From assembly GCA_026706935.1 (NCBI GenBank), contig JAPOXV010000004.1:144001-208000 (forward strand): a DNA stretch of 64,000 bases, written 5' to 3'. The DNA is from Gammaproteobacteria bacterium. Lineage in GTDB: Bacteria; Pseudomonadota; Gammaproteobacteria; Pseudomonadales; Azotimanducaceae. Shown piece after piece: positions 32,638 through 40,194 of the stretch (positions are counted from its first letter, which is position 1; the number at the start of each line of letters is the position of its first letter). The position numbers and the translations under genes were made by a program. Under the pieces are notes generated by a model. It searched no databases and had not been told where the DNA came from. It worked only from the letters and a program-made list of their open reading frames with translations.

Positions 32638-32713
32638 TGGCAGGCCAGGAGGGTCTCGAACCCCCGACCTAGGGTTTTGGAGACCCTCGCTCTGCCAACT
32701 GAGCTACTGGCCT
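32638..32713 (-). tRNA. tRNA-Trp (CCA anticodon)
   Basis: The 76-nt gene folds as a cloverleaf with acceptor AGGCCAG/CTGGCCT and anticodon loop CTCCAAA (CCA). The 3' CCA is encoded. It sits directly upstream of secE, as in Pseudomonas, but without tufB before it. Confidence 0.96.
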
Positions 32714-32811
32714 TCTCTCTCACTCGCGAACTGTTCCGTCAGCCGTCATCGGTAAGCTGTCAAGCAGCAACGCTCCCCTCGGCGCTACTTTGTCAGCGTC
32801 TAACAAGCGGA

Positions 32812-32887
<76 letters not shown>

Positions 32888-32925
32888 CTTGTTACTTTTT
32901 GTGACATGACCCACCACTCGCATAC

Positions 32926-32999
32926 TGGTGCGGGTAGCGGGAATCGAACCCGCGCCATCAGCTTGGAAGGCTGAGGTTCTGCCACTGAACAATACCCGC
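32926..32999 (-). tRNA. tRNA-Gly (TCC anticodon)
   Basis: The 74-nt cloverleaf has acceptor GCGGGTA/TACCCGC and anticodon loop CTTCCAA with TCC. The discriminator is A and the CCA is encoded. It is 38 bp upstream of tRNA-Thr(GGT). Confidence 0.96.
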
Positions 33000-33036
33000 C
33001 ACATCCGGCTCACCCTAACAAGCCCACGGTCTTGAT

Positions 33037-33121
33037 TGGTGGAGGGGGTAGGATTCGAACCTACGAAGGCTGAGCCGTCAGATTTACAGTCTGGTCCCTT
33101 TGGCCGCTCGGGAACCCCTCC
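33037..33121 (-). tRNA. tRNA-Tyr (GTA anticodon)
   Basis: The 85-nt gene has acceptor GGAGGGG/CCCCTCC and a long variable arm typical of bacterial tRNA-Tyr. The anticodon loop is CTGTAAA with GTA, and CCA is encoded. Confidence 0.96.
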
Positions 33122-33212
33122 TGCACGTGCAAATGTAGGCGGGACATTTTCGTTATCCGACCCCTCTATGTCAAACGATTCCGAGTTTAAAGCGGTAATC
33201 CTAGATTGAATT

Positions 33213-33288
33213 TGGTGCCGCCACAAGGAATTGAACCCTGGACCTTCTCATTACAAGTGAGCTGCTCTACCGGCTGAGCTATGGCGGC
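33213..33288 (-). tRNA. tRNA-Thr (TGT anticodon)
   Basis: The 76-nt cloverleaf has acceptor GCCGCCA/TGGCGGC and anticodon loop CTTGTAA with TGT. The T-stem includes one G-T pair. The CCA is encoded. It is the first gene of the five-tRNA cluster, so a promoter should lie in the 82 bp to its right; I see no convincing -35/-10 pair there. Confidence 0.95.
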
Positions 33289-33370
33289 ACTAAGCACCCA
33301 AATTCCGTTGGCGTATGAGGTCAGGAAGCGCGGAATTCTAATGTCGTCCGCCGTAATCGGCAGAGCTTCT

Positions 33371-34189
33371 TTATGGCTCTGACGTCTTCAGTAGTGCTCG
33401 TTTCGCTTTTTCAAGATCCAGTTCTGCATCAGGAAAGAGTGGATCCATTTGCTCCAATTGGGCTACAACAATTTCTGCTACAGCTAGTCGAGCAAAGCGT
33501 TTCTGATCCGCAGGAATAACGAACCACGGGGCAGCTCCCGTCGACGTCGCCTTGATCGCCGCCTCATACGCGGACTGATATTCATCCCAATATTGTCGTT
33601 CACGAATATCACTCAACTCAAACTTCCAGTTTTTCTCCGGATCATCCAGCCGTTCGACTAATCGCTTGAGCTGCTCCTCCTTCGAAACGTGAAGAAAGAA
33701 CTTCAATACCGTTGTATGTCCTTGTCTCGTCAAATGTCTTTCGAAACTTCGAATGTCCTCAAATCGTTCATCCCAGAATGATTCTTCGATTGCTTCTATG
33801 TCGAATCCACGAAGCTTCAAGAGTGTTGGATGAACACGAGTGACGACGACTTCCTCGTAGTGAGAACGATTGTGTACGCCGATGTAGCCTTGTGCAGGCA
33901 GATCGCGCCAGTGGCGTTGAAAATAGGATTGCTCTAGATCATCCTGAGTCGGAACTCCGTAGGCGTGAACTCGCACGCCAGCTGGATTGAGTCCGGTCGT
34001 CACATGACGAATCATGCTGTCCTTTCCCGAGGCGTCCATTCCTTGAAATACCAACAGTAATGCACGTGAATGCTCCGCGAATAACCGGTGCTGGAGTTCC
34101 GCAAATCGTCCCACAATTTCCTTCAGCTGCTTCTGTGCTTCTTGCTTACCAAGCGTGAAGCCGGGTTGACGCGTCGCACGTTTGCTCAA
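33371..34189 (-). CDS. Polyphosphate kinase 2 family protein
   Basis: PPK2 enzymes phosphorylate nucleoside mono- or diphosphates with inorganic polyphosphate. The 272-aa protein has Walker A QGMDASGKDSMIRHV (residues about 49-63), the conserved GVHNRSHYEEVVVTRVHP in the place of the RSHYEDV motif, and an arginine-rich lid (RSFERHLTRQGHT). It fits the single-domain group of about 270 aa; substrate class (AMP, ADP or both) cannot be told from sequence. The chosen start is a TTG without a good ribosome binding site, so the N-terminus is uncertain. It points away from the tRNA cluster's promoter side, between DUF1501 and the tRNAs. Confidence 0.9.
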   Translation of the reverse strand: MSKRATRQPGFTLGKQEAQKQLKEIVGRFAELQHRLFAEHSRALLLVFQGMDASGKDSMIRHVTTGLNPAGVRVHAYGVPTQDDLEQSYFQRHWRDLPAQGYIGVHNRSHYEEVVVTRVHPTLLKLRGFDIEAIEESFWDERFEDIRSFERHLTRQGHTTVLKFFLHVSKEEQLKRLVERLDDPEKNWKFELSDIRERQYWDEYQSAYEAAIKATSTGAAPWFVIPADQKRFARLAVAEIVVAQLEQMDPLFPDAELDLEKAKRALLKTSEP

Positions 34190-34345
34190 GGAAAACGTTT
34201 TATTCGGCCGGACGATGAATTGATTTTGGTTTGTAATCTGAGGAATAGTTACACCTTTTGCAGACGTGAATACCTGTTAGCTAGTCGCAGTAGCTAAGAC
34301 AGGAGAATTTAAGTGACAAGCAGCTGTTGGTCTGGATTAAATCTG

Positions 34346-35728
34346 CTAGCTCATCATGTAGCCTAACGGGGTCTCTTTAGAACTTGGCGAATAAAAGTTT
34401 CGCACGTTTGGCAGTACACGATCCAAGTCACTCGGCGCAACGCCGAACCACAGCGCCAACTCTGCGAAATACTCCTCCGTACTGGTCGTTGGCATGAACA
34501 CACCTCGCCCCGTGTCCATTGGGTGGTTCTGGTGCAACGTTGGGTACGTGCCGTACATCTGCCCGCCATTCACAGCGCCACCCATGACGAGATGGTGTGC
34601 CCCCCAACCGTGATCAGATCCCTTACCGTTCGATGTCAAAGTACGACCAAAGTCTGAAACAGTAAAGGTCGTTACTTGATCGTAGACGCCAATTTCACGT
34701 AATGCGTCCCTAAATCGACTCATTGCATAACTAACGTATGGCAACATGCGCGCTTGATTGTTCAAAACCTCATCATGATGGTCCCAGCCACCGATTTGTA
34801 CGAAGAACGTCTGACGAGTTGCCCCCAGAATCTCCCGTACAGAGATCACTCGAACTATCTGACGCATCGCAGTAGAAAGTCGTTGATTAATAAAGACTGT
34901 CTGAATGTCCGGAGCTTGTTGCATTGCTTCGACGAACGTCTCGGCGTTGTCTATCGCTTTCCGCATACGTAGGGCATACTCGTTGCGAAGTAAGTTACTG
35001 TGATCGACACTGAAGACATCGTCGATCATCAGTTTCCGCTTGCCGTTGTAACCACCGTCGTCGCCATACGACCAAATACTCTGCGCTCCATCGCCGGTCG
35101 CATGGATGTTGTAAGGCACCGCACGTTCGCCACTTTGAAACACATTCGTGCCATTCAGCGAAATGTTCATCGAGATTCCGTTCGCCAACTCTGGACCTTG
35201 CAGGTCGGCAATTCGTCCAGCCCAGCCTTGCGTCGCACTTCGACTGTAGCTCACGGCGGTCTGCCACTGCATCTGTTGATCAGAATGTGAATACAGTCCT
35301 AGCGGGACCTTAGCACGGCCTTGCTGTAAAGCAATCGGATCGATCGGTTCAAGCAATGTACCAACGTTATTTACTATCGCTAATTCGCCTTGACGATAGA
35401 GTTGCTCGATATCAGTCAAACCAGAATGCAAGCCGTACGTACGGCCTTCATCGTTTTCAGGCAAAGGCAACAGACTGTCGCGCTCTAGCGCGAGGTCCGA
35501 CCTAAACGTGCGATACTCGTCGTATTGGTCTTGATCGTATGGCGCCAGCATGTTGTAGGTGTCGTTACCACCAGCCAACATGATGCAGACGAGTGCCTTG
35601 TAATCGCCCCCATGATGGTGAGCTGCCGCTTGTCGTGCGAAGCCTAACGAGAGCATCGTACTCGTGGAAGTTGCGGCCGCAACCCCAAGCCCACAAGAAT
35701 GGGTCAGAAACGTCCTGCGTGATGCCAC
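34346..35728 (-). CDS. DUF1501 family protein, Tat-type signal
   Basis: DUF1501 proteins are exported, sulfatase-fold-related proteins of unknown function. The 460-aa protein starts with a Tat-like signal (MASRRTFLTHSCG, then a hydrophobic Ala-rich stretch to AAAHHHGG). The mature part begins LVCIMLAGGNDTYNMLAPY, a family hallmark, and has FTVSDFGRTLTSNGKGSDHG with WGAHHLVMGGAV near the C-terminus, where metal ligands sit in the fold. It starts 2 bp after the DUF1800 gene, so the two form an operon, a pairing I know to be common in marine bacteria and planctomycetes. Confidence 0.9.
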   Translation of the reverse strand: MASRRTFLTHSCGLGVAAATSTSTMLSLGFARQAAAHHHGGDYKALVCIMLAGGNDTYNMLAPYDQDQYDEYRTFRSDLALERDSLLPLPENDEGRTYGLHSGLTDIEQLYRQGELAIVNNVGTLLEPIDPIALQQGRAKVPLGLYSHSDQQMQWQTAVSYSRSATQGWAGRIADLQGPELANGISMNISLNGTNVFQSGERAVPYNIHATGDGAQSIWSYGDDGGYNGKRKLMIDDVFSVDHSNLLRNEYALRMRKAIDNAETFVEAMQQAPDIQTVFINQRLSTAMRQIVRVISVREILGATRQTFFVQIGGWDHHDEVLNNQARMLPYVSYAMSRFRDALREIGVYDQVTTFTVSDFGRTLTSNGKGSDHGWGAHHLVMGGAVNGGQMYGTYPTLHQNHPMDTGRGVFMPTTSTEEYFAELALWFGVAPSDLDRVLPNVRNFYSPSSKETPLGYMMS

Positions 35729-35730
35729 GG

Positions 35731-37449
35731 CTAACCCTCCACCACATAGGTTGGCGACATGGCAAAGAGGTAAATCGCATGTCGAGCACGGTCGAGTTTG
35801 TTGGTACCAATACTCTCTACACCTAGCTTGATGCGTAGACGCGTCGCTTCATCAAGACGACCGGCTGTCATCACAATATCTAACCGATCAATGAGAGCGT
35901 CGACGTCATCGGCTAAGTCCACGTAATCGTCAAGATTGATGTTTGTAGGTGTAAACGGTTCGCTTGGTGAGAACAGTCGATCGTCGTGAAACAGACCAAG
36001 ATCGATCAAATTGACCATGTTGATCACTGTAGTCGCCGTTGTGATCTGGAATTCCGGTGCGACGAGATTGTTTTTGGCGAGTGTACCTGCCGGTGAATGG
36101 AACGGTGAATAGAAATTGAACACGCTCGGGGCATTTATTGGGTGCTGTTGGCCGTGATAGTTCATCGTATAGCCGTTGTTGTAGAACAAGCCATCCTCAC
36201 ACTCTGCATTGAACTGTCGTGCTAAAGCTGTCAAGCGCAAAACCGGTTCACGCATCTTGCCAAAAGAATTCGGAATCAGAGGATTCGTAACTTCGGGGTC
36301 GAGCAAGATAGCTTTGATCACAGCCTTCATATCGCCTCGTACACCTGTAGTTTCCCCATTGAATGCGTTGGTGACACGTTTGACATATGCAGGCGATGGG
36401 TTGGAGGTTGTTAATCGCTGTATGAGTTGGCGACCGATGAAAGGTCCGACATTTGGATGGTTGAACAAACTGTCAACCGCCATTTCGATATCTTCCGTAC
36501 CCGTTTGCCCTTTAGGAACAACTACCCCACCTAACAAGTGCTTCGGACCAGGCGAATGGTGTTCCTCAAACATTTGCATTGGTTCGCGAAAATAAGGTCG
36601 CCATCGACCAAACCTAGCATTGGGTCCGCTGTAGGACAGACCGGTGAAAATCTTGGCGTATTCGCGAATATCCTCACTGTCATAGGTAGGTATCAGACTT
36701 CCTTCAGTGTCACGCTTATGCGTCGCATCGTCATTCAGCTCGAACAAACCAATAGTGAATAGCTGCATAACTTCTCGAGCGAAGTTCTCGTCCGGAAAAA
36801 TGTTGTGTTCAGGATCGGCCTTCCGGTTATTTACGTGACTCAAGTAAATCCCCATCGCGGGATGAAGTGATACGTTGAGTAGCAGATCCCGAAAATTGCC
36901 CGTAGCACCTGCGAGCAAGACATCCATGTAGCTTGTGATCGCTGGGGGATTGTCACGCAGAAGGTCAATATCCGAGACGACAAATATCTGGCTCAATGCG
37001 TATGCGACACGTTGTTGAACCTGATCAGGCGCAGTCATGGCTCGATTCCACCACGTTCCGCGCCAAAACGTAATCGTCAGCAAAATCCCGTCATCAGCAG
37101 GTTTGAATTCGCCTGCATCACGCCGTCGAACCAAGTCATCAGCAAACTCAAGATGAGATGTAGGCTCTAACGAAAGCTGCTCGTCTAGCCAAGCCTCATG
37201 ACCTATTTCAGCGATGTCGACGATGCTTTCGTATGGCATGCCGAACGTGGCCTTACTCGCAAACGCCGACGCTGCGTTCAGTTGGGCTTCGTTCGGACCG
37301 GGTGGTGGTGGCGGTGGTGGCGGTGGCGCAGGAGGGCTTACGGGGAACGTGGTAGGACCGCTTGTCGAAGAGCCTCCGCCGCCACAGGACATTAGGAGCG
37401 CACTGAGCGTTAGAAAGCCCAGGATACGCCCCGCGACTCGAAACGACAT
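35731..37449 (-). CDS. DUF1800 family lipoprotein
   Basis: DUF1800 proteins are exported proteins of unknown function. The 572-aa protein has a lipoprotein signal with lipobox LMSC (Cys22), then a Gly/Ser stretch and a run of nine prolines near residues 41-50, probably a spacer from the outer membrane. The domain shows FASKATFGMPYESI, WNRAMTAPDQVQQRVAYALS, FARE and MQLFTIGLFELN, and ends in NKLDRARHAIYLFAMSPTYV. It is the first gene of the pair with DUF1501. A promoter probably lies in the 158-bp gap upstream. Confidence 0.9.
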   Translation of the reverse strand: MSFRVAGRILGFLTLSALLMSCGGGGSSTSGPTTFPVSPPAPPPPPPPPPGPNEAQLNAASAFASKATFGMPYESIVDIAEIGHEAWLDEQLSLEPTSHLEFADDLVRRRDAGEFKPADDGILLTITFWRGTWWNRAMTAPDQVQQRVAYALSQIFVVSDIDLLRDNPPAITSYMDVLLAGATGNFRDLLLNVSLHPAMGIYLSHVNNRKADPEHNIFPDENFAREVMQLFTIGLFELNDDATHKRDTEGSLIPTYDSEDIREYAKIFTGLSYSGPNARFGRWRPYFREPMQMFEEHHSPGPKHLLGGVVVPKGQTGTEDIEMAVDSLFNHPNVGPFIGRQLIQRLTTSNPSPAYVKRVTNAFNGETTGVRGDMKAVIKAILLDPEVTNPLIPNSFGKMREPVLRLTALARQFNAECEDGLFYNNGYTMNYHGQQHPINAPSVFNFYSPFHSPAGTLAKNNLVAPEFQITTATTVINMVNLIDLGLFHDDRLFSPSEPFTPTNINLDDYVDLADDVDALIDRLDIVMTAGRLDEATRLRIKLGVESIGTNKLDRARHAIYLFAMSPTYVVEG

Positions 37450-37607
37450 CGCATACCCTAATGGTGCGTGTCATTGGAGTATACATTAATTACCCACGAA
37501 ATTGAAGCTCTCGACGTAGGGTCCTACACCTGAAAGAACGCGGATGGTATCTCTGTTATTTGCAGTCGATTATTCCGTTGAATTCAACTGCGTTAGATCA
37601 CAATACG

Positions 37608-38654
37608 TTACTCCGGCTTCCGCGCAACAAAGCAGTAGAGAGGTGTGAAGATACCCTCCTTACCACCATTTACGTACGCCTCCGCCGTTCTATCCATCAG
37701 CTTCACTACCTTGTGAGCGTGAGGCGGAAACAGACCGGTAAATTCGGTCACGCGAATCGTCCACTGCACTAGGGCACGACCAATCGGTGTACGACGGAAG
37801 AAATTCCCCAATGAGCCACTCTGACTCACCATAGGGTTGTACCAAGGTGTATTCGACTCTTCGCTTTTTGCTAGATCATTGGCTTCGAGAATCTCAAAAC
37901 CAACTGCTTCTAGCATGCTATTAACCTCGTGAAACGACGCTATATCTTTCAGTGCAATCCCGCGCATCAATTCCTTCTTCAACGTCTGATGGTGTGCATT
38001 AGTCGACTCAAAGTTGTCAGTCAGACACATTTCCTGACCCCACAACCTAGCGCCAGGCTTCAGAACGCGAAAAATCTCCGCGAATGCGTGCAGTTTGTCC
38101 GGTGCATGGCAAGTTGACTCAATCGCGTACCCAGCGTCAAACATGTCCGCATTGAGTGAACTCATGTCCATGAAACTGCATTTCACATATTCCGCTAGAT
38201 GGTTCAATCCCGCAGCTTCATTCTTCACCTTTGCTTGAGAAAGCTGATACTCATTGTTGTTGATGCAGTAAACCTTGACACCGGCTTCCTTTGCTACACG
38301 CCTCATCGGTCCGCCGACGCCGCATCCTATATCGATGACCTGCATTGACTCTTCTAATTCAAGCTTCTCAATCATCAGACGTTGGTGCCGCACGACAGCA
38401 TCTTCCAGCGACTCATTTGTCGCAATGGGCGCGAAGTGGAGCGAATCTCCCCACCCGTACTCCATCAATTCGTGACATAGATCGTAATAGTCGTTAACTA
38501 TCTCGGCGTGATCGTAGTCGTTGTCATCGAGTTCACCACGCAGTCGCTTGTCTGAGCTACTTTCGAGCTGACTTAGCCGGCTATCTGCCGACCAATTCGC
38601 ATATGCACTGTGCATCCTGCGAACGAGACTGAAGAACTTAATATCGCTGGGCAA
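37608..38654 (-). CDS. Sterol C-24 methyltransferase (SMT/ERG6) homologue
   Basis: SMTs transfer methyl from SAM to C-24 of the sterol side chain. The 348-aa protein matches plant and fungal SMT over its full length. It has the sterol-binding region EYGWGDSLHF (65-74), SAM motif VIDIGCGVGGP (106-116), INNNEYQ (131-137), and YAIESTCHAP (176-185), and the SMT C-terminal domain ends GGKEGIFTPLYCFVARKP. No signal peptide is seen. It is transcribed alone, divergent from the RND genes. The true substrate may be a sterol, a hopanoid precursor or another isoprenoid; no cyclase is visible in the window. The family call is firm, the substrate is not. Confidence 0.88.
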   Translation of the reverse strand: MPSDIKFFSLVRRMHSAYANWSADSRLSQLESSSDKRLRGELDDNDYDHAEIVNDYYDLCHELMEYGWGDSLHFAPIATNESLEDAVVRHQRLMIEKLELEESMQVIDIGCGVGGPMRRVAKEAGVKVYCINNNEYQLSQAKVKNEAAGLNHLAEYVKCSFMDMSSLNADMFDAGYAIESTCHAPDKLHAFAEIFRVLKPGARLWGQEMCLTDNFESTNAHHQTLKKELMRGIALKDIASFHEVNSMLEAVGFEILEANDLAKSEESNTPWYNPMVSQSGSLGNFFRRTPIGRALVQWTIRVTEFTGLFPPHAHKVVKLMDRTAEAYVNGGKEGIFTPLYCFVARKPE

Positions 38655-39038
38655 ATCCCCACCTACTTATGCACGTCGATAACAAGAAGGTAGGCGCTGA
38701 CCGTCTTCCGCTCACCTTCGTGGACGGATTGTAGTTCAGAAGTGCGATTCTCTACTCACCATCGTCTTGCCCCACAGATGTTGTTGCCATGACATGGACG
38801 TAAAGACGATATGGCGCATTTACTTCGCTGTCGTTCTTAGGCTTGGTATCGATCTGTGAGTGTCTCAACAGAATCATGTTCCTTGTTCGTCTCAGCTGCA
38901 TTTTTTGAAATTAGTTTTTGCTGCGGCTGGTTGAACAGTTAACTTGCGTTGAATCCCTCTAGCATGCATTACGGAATAAGGCAGAGATGGTTCGAAACTA
39001 TGTATAGTTCGACGTGAAATGAACCTTCGGAGTGGCTA
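38655..39038. other. 384-bp divergent intergenic region
   Basis: It separates the SMT homologue (-) from the RND adaptor (+), so it should hold both promoters. It is AT-richer than the flanking genes. Apart from the palindrome at 38996-39009, I see no coding region or RNA gene in it. Confidence 0.5.
38996..39009. promoter_or_regulatory. Palindrome upstream of the RND genes, possible operator
   Basis: AACTAT-GT-ATAGTT is a perfect inverted repeat 29 bp before the adaptor ATG, embedded in TTCGA-rich flanks. The position suits a TetR- or MarR-type operator, but no regulator gene is adjacent; the right half also resembles a -10 box (TATAGT). Confidence 0.3.
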
Positions 39039-40145
39039 ATGTTCAGCCTCTCGTCTGACTTAGCGTGGCGTGCAACCGCCACGGCAACCGTTTTCGGTCT
39101 TGCGTTGATCTGGTTGTTATCCGGTGTTCTCGCTGCAGACGAAACACAAATTCAGCCGAGTCTTGCTCAAGTGAACGATGCCGCCGCTGAACGAGCGAAC
39201 ACCCGACGGCCGGTCACAATACGGGCGCGACGTAGCGTAGCGTTCGAAAAGGCACGCGTGCTAGCTCTTAACGGTAGAACAGAAGTAAAGCACATTGCCG
39301 CCGTCAAATCTGAAACAACGGGTCGGGTTGTTAAACGCAACGTAACCGACGGTGCGACTGTCAGCAAAGGTGACCCGATCTGTACTGTCGAAGTCAATGA
39401 CCGCGATGCTAGGGTGACGGCCGCCAATGATGCCGTGACGCTGGCTAAACTCGAACACGAAGGCGCGTTACGGTTGCGAGAGAACGACTATCAGCGTGAA
39501 TCTGAAGTTGTCGCAGCGAAGGCAAATCTCAGCGCTATGCAACACTCGCTGGTGCTCGCCGAAGAAGCGCTCGCCAATACCGTAGTTCGTGCACCGATAT
39601 CAGGCTTCGTCGAACGTGTTCATGCGAATGTCGGCGACTTTTTCGTGCCAGGCTCACCGTGCGCGACGATCCTCGACCTCAACCCAATCTACGCCGTCGT
39701 CCACGTTCCCGAACAGTTTGTAGATCAGATCACGTTGGGTTCCGAAGTTAACGCGTCCCTTGCAACCGGACGCATCGCGAAAGGCGAAGTTTCATTCATC
39801 GGCAAACAAGCGGCTAACAGCTCGCGTACTTTTCGAGTCGAGGTCGCCGTGCCAAACGAACAGTACGAAATTCGATCGGGTGTTACCGCAGAAGTCGGAT
39901 TACCTTTAAAAACCCATCTAGCGCATCAAGTGTCTTCTGCATTGTTGGTACTAGGGGATGACGGCACACTTGGTATCCATACGGTGAACAACTCTATCGT
40001 CGAGTTCCACCAAGTTGAAATTGTGACCGAGGACAGTGATGGCGTCTGGATTAGTGGTTTACCGAGTAATGTCGTCATCATCACGGTAGGCCAAGATCTC
40101 GTGTCGCCCGGTCAGCGTGTCGAGGTCCAATGGGTCACGGGGTAA
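39039..40145 (+). CDS. RND efflux periplasmic adaptor subunit
   Basis: Adaptors of this family bridge an inner-membrane RND pump to an outer-membrane channel. The 368-aa protein has an N-terminal hydrophobic segment (residues about 15-32) ending LA-ADE, a probable signal peptide. It then has a lipoyl half (KHIAAVKSETTGRVVKRNV), a coiled-coil hairpin region of charged and Ala residues (about 110-185), and the second lipoyl half VVRAPISGFVERVHANVGDF. A beta-barrel domain follows. The pump gene starts 49 bp downstream. No outer-membrane factor is encoded nearby, so a shared channel such as TolC is likely. Confidence 0.9.
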   Translation: MFSLSSDLAWRATATATVFGLALIWLLSGVLAADETQIQPSLAQVNDAAAERANTRRPVTIRARRSVAFEKARVLALNGRTEVKHIAAVKSETTGRVVKRNVTDGATVSKGDPICTVEVNDRDARVTAANDAVTLAKLEHEGALRLRENDYQRESEVVAAKANLSAMQHSLVLAEEALANTVVRAPISGFVERVHANVGDFFVPGSPCATILDLNPIYAVVHVPEQFVDQITLGSEVNASLATGRIAKGEVSFIGKQAANSSRTFRVEVAVPNEQYEIRSGVTAEVGLPLKTHLAHQVSSALLVLGDDGTLGIHTVNNSIVEFHQVEIVTEDSDGVWISGLPSNVVIITVGQDLVSPGQRVEVQWVTG

Positions 40146-40194
40146 ACCTCCCACCTAACGTTAATTCATGTCGGCTCTGATTCACAACGAATAG

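Noticed and set aside
34273..34303. Imperfect hairpin CCTGT...TAGCTA after the DUF1501 gene
   Set aside because: It has a 2-base bulge and no T-run; too weak to call a terminator.
37302..37331. Tandem GGTGGTGGCGG-type repeat
   Set aside because: It encodes the polyproline run of the DUF1800 lipoprotein on the minus strand and is not a separate repeat element.
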